Assembly (NCBI GenBank): GCA_050250795.1
Contig: JBFWNZ010000042.1
Location: 1-17,625, forward strand
Direction: 5' to 3'
From: JBFWNZ01 sp050250795
Lineage (GTDB): Bacteria > Pseudomonadota > Alphaproteobacteria > UBA8366
DNA length: 17,625 bases
The notes under the pieces were generated by a model, which made no database searches, was not told the origin of the DNA, and saw only the letters and a program-made list of their open reading frames with translations. Shown here in pieces: positions 1 to 6,928 of this stretch (positions within the stretch are counted from its first letter, which is position 1; each line of letters opens with the position of its first letter). The position numbers and the translations under genes are program-made.

Positions 1-719
1 CGATCGGCTGGCGCGTGGTGTTGTGGATCGTGGTCGGCGTGACGCTTGTCAACGGCGCGGTCTCCACCATCGGCGCCGAGCGGCCGCGCTGGCGCCGGAC
101 GGCGGCGGAGCGCAGGGAGGCCGGCGGTGCATTGGCGCTGATGCGCAACCGCCGGCTGGCCGCGATCAACGGCAGCGGCGCCACCTATAACGTCGCGCAG
201 CAGAGCTTCGGCACCTATCTGCCGCTGTTCCTGCGCGAGAGCGTCCAGCTCAGCCAGTCGCTGACCAGCATCGTGCTGGGCGCCGCACAGGTCGCCTCGG
301 TGGTGTCGCGGTTGGGTCTGGGCGCCATCGCCGACCGCTGGTTCCGCACCAACCGGACCCTGCTGCTGGCCGTGATGGGCTTCACCGGGGCCGCGGCGAT
401 CGCCGCGCTCGCCTTCGCCGGGCCGGCTTTCGGCCTGCTCGCGGCCCTGCCCTTTGCGGTTCTGGTCGGCGCCAGCGTCGCGGCATATTCCGGCGTCGCG
501 CTGACCGCCGTCGTGGAACTGGTCGCGCCGCAGCAGGCCGGTGCCGCCGTCGGCGGCCATCTGTTCCTCGCCGCCATCGGCGCGATGGCGGGACCGCCGA
601 TCTTCGGCGCCATCGTCGACCTTACCGGCCATTACACGGGCGGATGGATCATGGCCTGCGTCGCATTGCTGGCGGCGGCCACCGTCTTTGCCCTCCTCGG
701 CCGGCGGCGGCCGGCATGA
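1..719 (+). CDS. MFS transporter, C-terminal part (5' end outside window)
   Basis: The reading frame is open from base 3 and stops with TGA at 717-719; the true start lies upstream, so about 238 C-terminal residues are visible. They contain alternating hydrophobic helices and a short basic cytoplasmic loop, matching roughly the second half of a 12-helix major facilitator carrier in the inner membrane. Motifs such as NVAQQSFGTYLPLFLRES, GAIADRW and the final GPPIFGAIVD recur closely in the next gene, so the two are tandem paralogues. The stop overlaps the next ATG (ATGA, 716-719), implying translational coupling. The substrate cannot be read from the sequence; the downstream carboxylate enzymes suggest an organic acid, which is inference. 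Confidence 0.88.
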   Translation, partial: IGWRVVLWIVVGVTLVNGAVSTIGAERPRWRRTAAERREAGGALALMRNRRLAAINGSGATYNVAQQSFGTYLPLFLRESVQLSQSLTSIVLGAAQVASVVSRLGLGAIADRWFRTNRTLLLAVMGFTGAAAIAALAFAGPAFGLLAALPFAVLVGASVAAYSGVALTAVVELVAPQQAGAAVGGHLFLAAIGAMAGPPIFGAIVDLTGHYTGGWIMACVALLAAATVFALLGRRRPA

Positions 720-1930
720 CCGACACGCCGGAACAGGGAACGCCCTGGAAATACCGCCTCGGCATGCTGCTGGGGGCGCATTTCGTCGGCACGATCCATA
801 TCGGGTCGGTGCTGGCGCTTGCGCCTGTCATTTCCAAGGACCTCAGCCTGACGGCGACCCAGGTCGGCCTGCTGGCCACCGCCTATAACGGCGCCCAGGT
901 CACTTGCGCGCCCTTTGCCGGAACGCTGACCGACCGTCTGGGCGTCGGCTGGTCGATGGTCGCGGCGAGCGTGTTCCTTGCCGCCGGCTCGCTGTCCATG
1001 GCGGCCGCGCACGGCCTGCCGCTGGGATTGGTCGCGATGGCCCTGATGGGGATCGGCTATGCCTTCGTGAACCCGGCGACGGCCAAGGCGGTGCTGGAAT
1101 GGTTCCGGCGCGAGTACCGCGGCACGGTGATGAGCGCGAAGCAGACCGGCGTGCCCATCGGCGGCGTGGTCGGCGCATCGAGCCTGTATTTCGCGACCCT
1201 GCTCGACTGGCGGATCATCATGGTGATCATCGCCGCGACGGCGCTCGGCTACGGGCTGCTGTCGACGACGCTGGCGCAGCGGCCGGACTGGCGCCAGGGC
1301 GGCAGCATCCTGATGCTGCTGGGGCGCATCCTGGACACCCTGCGCAACCGCAATCTGGCGACCGCGAACCTCGCGGCGACGCTCTACAATGTCGGGCAGC
1401 AGAACTTCTATACCTACCTCACCCTGTTCATGCGCGAGGCGACGCTGGCGACCCAGCCCTTCGCCAGCTTCTGCCTGGGCCTCGGCCATGTCGGCAGCGC
1501 CACGGCGCGCATCTTCTGGGGCTGGTTCTCCGACCGCTTCGCGAGCGGCCGCCGCGCCACCGTGATGGCCGGCCTTGGCATCGCGGCCGCTGCCTGCTTC
1601 GCCGCGCTCGCCTTTGCCGGGCCGGGCTGGGGCATCTGGCTGGGCGCAGCGATGGCTTTCGGCCTCGGCCTCACCATCGCCGGCTATGCCGGGGTGTCGC
1701 TGACGGTGATCGTGGAGACGGTGAAGCCCGACCGGGTCGGGTCGGCCATGGGCGGCCATCTCTGCTGTACCGCGTTCGGCGGCATGGTCGGCCCACCGAT
1801 CTTCGGTGCCATCGTCGACCATGGCGGCTTCACCTATGCGTGGCTGTTCACCGGCCTGCTGGCCGCCATTGGCGTGCTGCTTTACCGCTTCGTCTTCATC
1901 GACGTCGCCGACCGCCGGCCGGAGGCTTGA
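716..1930 (+). CDS. MFS transporter, tandem paralogue
   Basis: This 404-residue inner-membrane carrier has about 12 hydrophobic segments and the expected MFS loop after helix 2 (GTLTDRLGVG). I chose the ATG at 716 because it overlaps the preceding stop and gives the usual MFS N-terminus; a longer frame from 644 would lie inside the upstream gene. The second half repeats the upstream protein's signatures (YNVGQQNFYTYLTLFMREA, PPIFGAIVD), which marks a local gene duplication. It could act alone or as a partner of its neighbour. It is 67 bases upstream of the dehydratase small subunit in the same direction, so a role in uptake or export of that enzyme's substrate is plausible. Specificity is unknown. 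Confidence 0.9.
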   Translation: MTDTPEQGTPWKYRLGMLLGAHFVGTIHIGSVLALAPVISKDLSLTATQVGLLATAYNGAQVTCAPFAGTLTDRLGVGWSMVAASVFLAAGSLSMAAAHGLPLGLVAMALMGIGYAFVNPATAKAVLEWFRREYRGTVMSAKQTGVPIGGVVGASSLYFATLLDWRIIMVIIAATALGYGLLSTTLAQRPDWRQGGSILMLLGRILDTLRNRNLATANLAATLYNVGQQNFYTYLTLFMREATLATQPFASFCLGLGHVGSATARIFWGWFSDRFASGRRATVMAGLGIAAAACFAALAFAGPGWGIWLGAAMAFGLGLTIAGYAGVSLTVIVETVKPDRVGSAMGGHLCCTAFGGMVGPPIFGAIVDHGGFTYAWLFTGLLAAIGVLLYRFVFIDVADRRPEA

Positions 1931-1997
1931 GCCCCGGTCCGGGCGACGGTTGCCGCTTTCCTGTGCATGCGCCAAGATCGCGGCCGGAGGAGAGCCC

Positions 1998-2510
1998 ATG
2001 TCCGAGACCGTGATCCGCGGCACCGCCTGCGTCTTCGGCGACTTCGTGTCGGCCGACGCCATTCTGCCCGCCCGCTACGCCATGCTGGGGCCGGAGGAGA
2101 TCGCCGCCGTGGTCCTGGCCGAGCACGAGCCGACCGCGAATGCGCGGGTGCGTGCCAACCCGATCCTGATCGCCGGCAACGCCTTCGGCTATGGCACGGG
2201 GCGCGAATCCTCGGCCCGGGCGCTGCGCGCGGCGGGGGTGCGGGCGGTGGTCGGCGGCCCGTTCGCGCGCATGTTCTTCCGCAACGCCATCAACAACGGC
2301 ATCCTGGTCGTGGAATGCCCCGCGGTCGCCGCGGCCGGCATCGCCGATGGCGAGACGATCGAGATCGACACCGCGACCAGCGAAGTGCGCTGGCAGGGCC
2401 GCAGCTTCGCCATGCCGCCGGTGGCGCCCTTCGTGCTGGACGTGATCGCCGCCGGCAGCCTGATCGAATACGGCCGCCGCATCGTCGCGGCAGGGTCGGT
2501 GTCCGCATGA
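1998..2510 (+). CDS. Aconitase/isopropylmalate-dehydratase-family small subunit (LeuD-like)
   Basis: This 170-residue protein is a swivelling-domain subunit of a two-protein hydro-lyase. It carries the family signature GNAFGYGTGRESS (residues 60-72) followed by FFRNAINNGIL, where the Arg and Ser contact substrate carboxylates in relatives. The length fits the short archaeal-type LeuD/HacB/DmdB group rather than the ~200-residue bacterial LeuD. A strong ribosome site (GGAGGAG, 1985-1991) precedes the ATG. The specificity loop after the first strand reads PARYAML (residues 24-30) and lacks the YLRT/YLVY-type motif I recall for isopropylmalate and homoaconitate enzymes, so leucine synthesis should not be assumed. 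The TGA overlaps the large subunit's ATG, consistent with 1:1 synthesis. Confidence 0.88.
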   Translation: MSETVIRGTACVFGDFVSADAILPARYAMLGPEEIAAVVLAEHEPTANARVRANPILIAGNAFGYGTGRESSARALRAAGVRAVVGGPFARMFFRNAINNGILVVECPAVAAAGIADGETIEIDTATSEVRWQGRSFAMPPVAPFVLDVIAAGSLIEYGRRIVAAGSVSA

Positions 2511-3769
2511 CCCGTCCGATGACGATTGCCGAGAAGATCCTCGCCCGCACCGGCGGCGTCGCCGATCCGGTGCCCGGCCAGATCGTCGAGGTGGTGCCCG
2601 ACTTCGCCTATGCCCACGACTTCGCCGCCATGGCGGTCGAGGCCTGGCGCAAGATCGGCGCGACCCGCGTGGTGGCGCCCGAGCGCAGCGTGATCTGCTT
2701 CGACCATGCGGTGCCGGCCGACAACCAGCGCGACGCCAACCGCCAGGCGATGGTGCGCGCCTTCGCCAAGGAACACGGGCTGCTCGCCTTCTACGAGGGC
2801 GGCACCGGCATCGCGCATCAGGTGATGTTCGAGAAGGGCTATATCGTGCCGGGCGCGCTGGCCGTCGCCTGCGATTCGCACACGCCGTCGGGCGGCGCGC
2901 TGGGTGCCTTGTGCATCGCCACCGGCGAGACCGAGATCGGCTTCCTGTGGGCCACCGGCCGGCTGTGGCTGAAGGTGCCGCGCACCATCCAGGTGGTGCT
3001 GACGGGGCGGCTGCGCCCCGGCGTGCATGCCAAGGACATGATGCTGCACCTGATCGCGCGGCTGGGCGTGCTGGGCGCGCTGTACGAGGTGCTGGAGTAT
3101 CGCGGCCCCGGCGCCGCGACGCTGAGCCCGTCCGAGCGCTTCACCATCTGCAACATGAGCGCGGAGCTGAGCGCCAAGACCGGCCTGTTCCCCTACGACC
3201 GCCGCACCGCCGCCTTTCTGCGCGGCCGGGCGCGCTTTCCCTTCACGCCGGTGAAGTCGGACCCGCGCGCGGACTTCTCGCGTGTCGTCGAACTGGACCT
3301 GTCGGCGGTGGAGCCGATGGTGGCGCTGCCGGGGCGCGAGGATCGGGGCGTACCGGTGGGCGAGGCGGCGGGACGGCGCGTGCATCAGATCTTCATCGGC
3401 TCCTGCACCAATGCCCGCGCCGACGATCTGGCCATCGCCGCGAACATCCTGCGCGGCCGGCAGGTGCATCCCGATGTGCGGCTGCTGGTGGTGCCGGCCT
3501 CGCGCCAGGTGGCCATCGAGGCCAGCCGCAAGGGCGACCTGGCCGATTTGATGGCCGCCGGCGCCACGATCATGCCCAGCGGCTGCGCCGTCTGCGCCGG
3601 CATCCATCACGGCGTGCTGGCCGATGGCGAGGTCTGCCTGTCCACCTCGAACCGCAACATGGCCGGCCGCATGGGCAACCCGGATGCCGAGATCATGCTG
3701 TGCAGCCCGGCCACGGCGGCGGCGAGCGCGCTGACCGGCACGGTCACCGACGCGCGGACCGTCCGGTGA
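2507..3769 (+). CDS. Aconitase/isopropylmalate-dehydratase-family large subunit (LeuC-like)
   Basis: This 420-residue subunit binds the catalytic [4Fe-4S] cluster of a hydro-lyase that isomerises or hydrates a hydroxy-di/tricarboxylate in the cytoplasm. The cluster cysteines are visible at C300 (in GSCTNAR) and C360/C363 (in SGCAVCAG), with the family spacing. DHAVPADN near residue 65, CDSHTPSGGALG near 124 and STSNRNMAGRMG near the C-terminus are substrate or cluster-environment motifs. It is shorter than bacterial LeuC (~470 residues) and matches the archaeal LeuC/HacA/DmdA length class. Gene order is small then large, the reverse of the usual leuCD. Candidate reactions include those on isopropylmalate, homoaconitate, citraconate or 2,3-dimethylmalate; the sequence does not decide among them. 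Confidence 0.9.
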   Translation: MTRPMTIAEKILARTGGVADPVPGQIVEVVPDFAYAHDFAAMAVEAWRKIGATRVVAPERSVICFDHAVPADNQRDANRQAMVRAFAKEHGLLAFYEGGTGIAHQVMFEKGYIVPGALAVACDSHTPSGGALGALCIATGETEIGFLWATGRLWLKVPRTIQVVLTGRLRPGVHAKDMMLHLIARLGVLGALYEVLEYRGPGAATLSPSERFTICNMSAELSAKTGLFPYDRRTAAFLRGRARFPFTPVKSDPRADFSRVVELDLSAVEPMVALPGREDRGVPVGEAAGRRVHQIFIGSCTNARADDLAIAANILRGRQVHPDVRLLVVPASRQVAIEASRKGDLADLMAAGATIMPSGCAVCAGIHHGVLADGEVCLSTSNRNMAGRMGNPDAEIMLCSPATAAASALTGTVTDARTVR

Positions 3770-3779
3770 GGACGGGAAC

Positions 3780-4763
3780 ATGAGCCTGCGCCGCCTGCGC
3801 CTGGGCGTGGCCCTCAGCGACCGGGTGCTGCCGTTCCTGACCGGCGAGGTGAAACCCGACCGCATCGCCATCGATTTCGACCCCGCCGATGTCGACAACC
3901 TGTTCTGGCGGGCGCTGCATTCCGGCGATTTCGACGTGACCGAGATGTCGCTCGCCGCGTGGTGCATCCTGTGCTCGCGCGGCGAGCGGCCCTTCGTCGG
4001 GCTGCCGGTGTTCACCTCGCGCATGTTCCGCCACGGATCGGTCTATGTGAACGCCCGGGCCGGGATCGCCGGGCCGGCGGACCTTGCCGGCCGGCGCGTC
4101 GGCGTGCCGGAATACCAGATGACGCTCGCGGTCTGGATGCGCGGCATCCTGGCCGAGTTCCACGGGCTTGCGCCCGATGCCGTAACCTGGGTGCGCGGCG
4201 GGGTGGACAGGCCCGGCCGCAAGGAGCGGATCGCGCTGCATCTGCCGCCGCGCTACCAGGTCGAGGACGCGCCCGAGGGCGACCATCTGGACCGGATGCT
4301 GGTGGAGGGGCGGATCGACGCGATGATGTCGCCGCGCATTCCCCCCAGCTTCGCCGCCGGCGACCCGCGCATCCGCCGGCTGTTCCCCGATCCGCGCGCG
4401 GCCGAGGAGGCGTATTTCCGCGCCACCGGCATCCTGCCGCCGATGCACATGATCTGCCTGCGCCGGCCGGTCTATGAGGCGGAGCCCTGGCTGGCCCGGT
4501 CGGTGTTCGACGCCTTCGCCGCCGCCAAGCGGGCCGCCGAAGCGCGACTGCGCGACACCGACTCGCCGTTCTGCATGGTGCCGTGGCTGGAATCCGACAT
4601 CGCCCGCAGCGAGGCGGTGCTGGGGCGCGATTTCTGGCCCTACGGGCTCGCCGCCAATCGCGCCGCGCTACAGCGCTTCATCGATTATCTCGGCGCCCAG
4701 GACCTGCTGGCCGCCCCGCTGGCGCCCGAGGACCTGTTCGCGCCCGACCTGCTCGACAGCTGA
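3780..4763 (+). CDS. 4,5-dihydroxyphthalate decarboxylase-like protein (periplasmic-binding-protein fold)
   Basis: This 327-residue protein resembles the 4,5-dihydroxyphthalate decarboxylase family, enzymes built on a type II solute-binding fold and often annotated as ABC substrate-binding proteins. Recognisable pieces are FDVTEMSLAAW early on, RHGSVYVN, and GVPEYQMTLAVWMRG from residue 108, the region I recall as most conserved. The length fits (~330). There is no signal peptide or lipobox, and no ABC permease or ATPase is nearby, which favours a cytoplasmic enzyme over a transport receptor. It starts 10 bases after the dehydratase large subunit with a GAGGACGGGA ribosome site. No dioxygenase or other phthalate gene is present, so the substrate is probably a different aromatic or aliphatic acid (inference). 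Confidence 0.75.
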   Translation: MSLRRLRLGVALSDRVLPFLTGEVKPDRIAIDFDPADVDNLFWRALHSGDFDVTEMSLAAWCILCSRGERPFVGLPVFTSRMFRHGSVYVNARAGIAGPADLAGRRVGVPEYQMTLAVWMRGILAEFHGLAPDAVTWVRGGVDRPGRKERIALHLPPRYQVEDAPEGDHLDRMLVEGRIDAMMSPRIPPSFAAGDPRIRRLFPDPRAAEEAYFRATGILPPMHMICLRRPVYEAEPWLARSVFDAFAAAKRAAEARLRDTDSPFCMVPWLESDIARSEAVLGRDFWPYGLAANRAALQRFIDYLGAQDLLAAPLAPEDLFAPDLLDS

Positions 4764-4777
4764 GGAGAGAACGCAAG

Positions 4778-5404
4778 ATGGCCGATCCCGCCCTGCCCGA
4801 AGGCCGCATCCTGGAGGACACGGTGGTCCCGGCCGGCGCGCCCTGGTGGCGGCGGCTGGCGGCCGGGCAGCATCTGCGCTTCGTCGATCTGGAGGGGCAG
4901 CAGGCCATCGACTTCCTGTGCTACGCCGCCGACGACCCGCTCGACCGCTACAACGCGTCGAACACCATCCGCCTCAACGGCAACATCTACCTGTCCGCCG
5001 GCGCCGTTCTGTGGTCGGTCAAGGCGCGCCGCATGATGACCATCGTGGACGACAGCTGCGGCGGGCACGACACCATCGGCGGCTGTTGCAGCGCCGAGCT
5101 GAACGAATTGCGCTACGACGTGAAGGACACGCCCAGCTGCCAGGCGAATTTCCGGCACATGCTGGGCGAGCTCGGCCGCGACGCGCGCGACATCGTCACC
5201 AACGTCAACCTGTTCATGTCCGTGCCGGTCCAGGCCAACGGCGCGATCGCGCTCGCCGACGGCCGCTCGAAGCCCGGCGACCATGTCGATCTGCGCGCCG
5301 AGATGGATCTGTACGCGCTCGCCTCGAACTGCCCGCAGCGCCTCAACCCCGCCTGCGGCTTCAACCCGACCCCGATCCGCGCCATCGTGTACGTGCCGGC
5401 CTGA
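4778..5404 (+). CDS. DUF1989 / urea-carboxylase-associated family protein
   Basis: This 208-residue cytoplasmic protein matches the DUF1989 family by its Cys/His-rich core CGGHDTIGGCCS (residues 94-105) and by the downstream NLFMSVPVQ, PGDHVDLRAEMD and NPACGFNPTPI segments. Relatives are encoded beside urea or guanidine carboxylase genes, where their roles are poorly defined. The conserved Cys, His and Asp residues look like a metal or catalytic site. The start is the ATG behind GAGGAGAG (4762-4769), 14 bases after the preceding stop, so it belongs to the same operon. No urea carboxylase or allophanate hydrolase is in the window, so this is an orphan member tied to a carboxylate pathway. Family confidence is good; function is unknown. 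Confidence 0.82.
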   Translation: MADPALPEGRILEDTVVPAGAPWWRRLAAGQHLRFVDLEGQQAIDFLCYAADDPLDRYNASNTIRLNGNIYLSAGAVLWSVKARRMMTIVDDSCGGHDTIGGCCSAELNELRYDVKDTPSCQANFRHMLGELGRDARDIVTNVNLFMSVPVQANGAIALADGRSKPGDHVDLRAEMDLYALASNCPQRLNPACGFNPTPIRAIVYVPA

Positions 5405-5423
5405 GGCCGCGTTCCCAGAGCCA

Positions 5424-5467
5424 TCATTCCCGCGCCCTTGAAACGTGAGTCTGGGGAATCCAGGACC
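5424..5467. repeat. Degenerate palindromic intergenic repeat between convergent genes
   Basis: TCATTCCCGCG at 5424-5434 and GGGGAATCCAGGAC at 5453-5466 form imperfect inverted arms (ATTCCC at 5426-5431 against GGGAAT at 5454-5459). A small CTGG/CCAG stem lies inside the right arm. The left arm matches the start of a dispersed alphaproteobacterial palindrome of the type GTCATTCCCGCG...CGGGAATCC. It sits in the 95-base gap where the DUF1989 and aminotransferase genes converge, so it may also act as a two-way terminator, although there is no clear T-run. Confidence 0.45.
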
Positions 5468-5499
5468 AGCGGCACGGCGCCTACGCCAGCGCACCGTCC

Positions 5500-6825
5500 T
5501 CACGCCACGACCCGGCAGGCCTCGTCCAGCGCGCGCACCGCGTCCTCCAGGTCCGCATCGGTATGCACCGCCGAGACGAAGCGCCGGCCGCCGGGCAGCA
5601 CATACGCGCCGCGGCGCAGGCATTCGGCGTCCAGCTTCTTCGCCCGCACCTGATCGCTGGCCAGCACGTCGCCGTGGTTCCGCGGCGGCTTGTCCAGGAA
5701 CATGATCTGCCACATCGATCCCTCGCCCAGGCAGCGCGCCGGCAGGCGGTGGCGGTCCAGCACCTGCTGGAAGGCGCGGCGCGTCTCGTCGCCATAGGCA
5801 TTGAGCCGCGCATACACCCCCTCCTGGCGCAGATAGGCGAGATTGGCGAGCCCGGCCGCGGCCGCCAGCGGCCCGCCATGCGTGGTGCCCAGCACGACGG
5901 CATAGTCGGGGTTCGCCTTGTTGGCGGGGTCGGCGAGGTCGATGATCTCGGCCCGGCCGGCGACGCAGCCCAGCGCCGCGCCGCCGCCGACGATCTTGCC
6001 GTATGTCGCAAGGTCGGGACGCACGCCGTAGATTTCCTGCCCGCCGCCATAGGCGAGGCGGAATCCGGTCACCACTTCGTCGAAGATCAGCAGCACGTCG
6101 TTCTCGTCGCAGATGCGCCGCAGCCCCGGCAGGAAGTCCGGATCGGGCGCGATGATGCGCTGCACCGGCTCGACGATGATCGCCGCCAGCTCGTCCCGGT
6201 GCTCCGCCACCAGCCGGCGCACCACCTCCAGATCGTTGTAGGGCGCGATCAGCACCGTCCCCTGCACCGGGGCCGGGATGCCGCCGGTGTCCGGCCGGCC
6301 CGCCGGATAGTTCGACAGCGCCGTGGGGGCGTAGCTGATCTGGGCGTAATCGTGGTTGCCGTGATAGGCGCCCTCGAATTTCAGGATCTTCTCGCGGCCG
6401 GTGAAGGCGCGGGCGAAGCGGATGGCATAGAAGGTCGATTCGCTGCCGGTCGAGGTGAAGGCCAGCTTCTCGGCGCAGGGCACGGCGTCGGCGATGGCGT
6501 CGGCCAGTTGCAGGCACAGCGCGTTCGGCATGCCGAAATAATGGATACCGTTCGCCGCCGCCGCCTGCACGCCCGCGACCACGTCGGGATGCGCATGGCC
6601 CAGGATCAGCGGCCCGGCGCCGCAGACATAGTCGATATACCAGCGCCCGCGCAGGTCCTGGATGCGCGAGCCCTCGGCCTTGTGCACGGCGAAGCGCAGA
6701 TCCGGCGGCAGCGCATGCCCGCCCAGGCAGGCCCCCGGCAGCAGCCGCTCGGCGATGCCGAACGCCTCGTCATGCGTCATCGCCCCGGCAATGCCGGCAT
6801 CGTCCCATGTCTCGCGCAGCGCCAT
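5500..6825 (-). CDS. Class III aminotransferase, glutamate-1-semialdehyde aminomutase-like
   Basis: This 441-residue PLP enzyme of fold type I is probably cytoplasmic. Visible features are the N-terminal substrate entry region, TSTGSESTFYAIRFAR binding the PLP phosphate, AYHGNHDY, IFDEVVTGFR with the Asp that pairs with the pyridine nitrogen, and the Schiff-base lysine K277 in YGKIVGGG. The start is the ATG at 6825, placed behind GGGGAGG on the minus strand; an upstream extension to 6939 would overlap the neighbouring gene. It resembles HemL-like aminotransferases but lacks the LPVGA stretch typical of true HemL (here AALGCVAG). It probably uses another amino or keto acid. It converges on the carboxylate operon and may share its pathway (inference). 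Confidence 0.85.
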   Translation of the reverse strand: MALRETWDDAGIAGAMTHDEAFGIAERLLPGACLGGHALPPDLRFAVHKAEGSRIQDLRGRWYIDYVCGAGPLILGHAHPDVVAGVQAAAANGIHYFGMPNALCLQLADAIADAVPCAEKLAFTSTGSESTFYAIRFARAFTGREKILKFEGAYHGNHDYAQISYAPTALSNYPAGRPDTGGIPAPVQGTVLIAPYNDLEVVRRLVAEHRDELAAIIVEPVQRIIAPDPDFLPGLRRICDENDVLLIFDEVVTGFRLAYGGGQEIYGVRPDLATYGKIVGGGAALGCVAGRAEIIDLADPANKANPDYAVVLGTTHGGPLAAAAGLANLAYLRQEGVYARLNAYGDETRRAFQQVLDRHRLPARCLGEGSMWQIMFLDKPPRNHGDVLASDQVRAKKLDAECLRRGAYVLPGGRRFVSAVHTDADLEDAVRALDEACRVVA

Positions 6826-6847
6826 GGCAACCTCCCCGTTTCCGCGT

Positions 6848-6876
6848 ATCCTAGGCGAGTGCAGGCGGGGTGACGA
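6848..6876 (-). promoter_or_regulatory. Possible sigma70-type promoter for the aminotransferase gene
   Basis: On the minus strand, TCGTCA (6876-6871) and TAGGAT (6853-6848) are separated by 17 bases, each matching the consensus at four of six positions. The leader to the ATG at 6825 would be short, about 15-20 bases, and contains the GGGGAGG ribosome site. This would allow expression independent of the pheST operon. It is based on pattern only. Confidence 0.3.
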
Positions 6877-6928
6877 GGGCCGCCCGTCGCATCGCCCTTC
6901 CCCCTCATTCAAGGCCGGCGGCACGACT

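Noticed and set aside
1931..1997. Possible terminator or promoter in the 67-base gap between the second MFS and the dehydratase genes.
   Set aside because: Only a 4-bp GCCC/GGGC stem and no -35/-10 pair are visible; the strong GGAGGAG ribosome site explains the 3' end of the gap.
632..2062. Long open frame of 476 codons on the minus strand opposite the second MFS gene.
   Set aside because: Its translation is rich in Arg, His, Gln and Asp repeats with no domain, the usual shadow of GC-rich coding DNA; the plus strand encodes an obvious transporter.
1998..3769. Assignment of the hydro-lyase subunits to leucine biosynthesis as leuD/leuC.
   Set aside because: Gene order, subunit lengths, specificity loop and neighbours do not fit; the family is kept but the gene symbols are withheld.
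2189..6517. Minus-strand open frames of about 610 codons opposite the dehydratase/decarboxylase/DUF1989 genes.
   Set aside because: Low-complexity Arg/Ala/Gly/His composition, and they span several well-supported genes on the other strand or in other frames.
5500..6825. Assignment of the aminotransferase as hemL.
   Set aside because: The sequence near K277 differs from typical HemL, and the context offers no tetrapyrrole gene.
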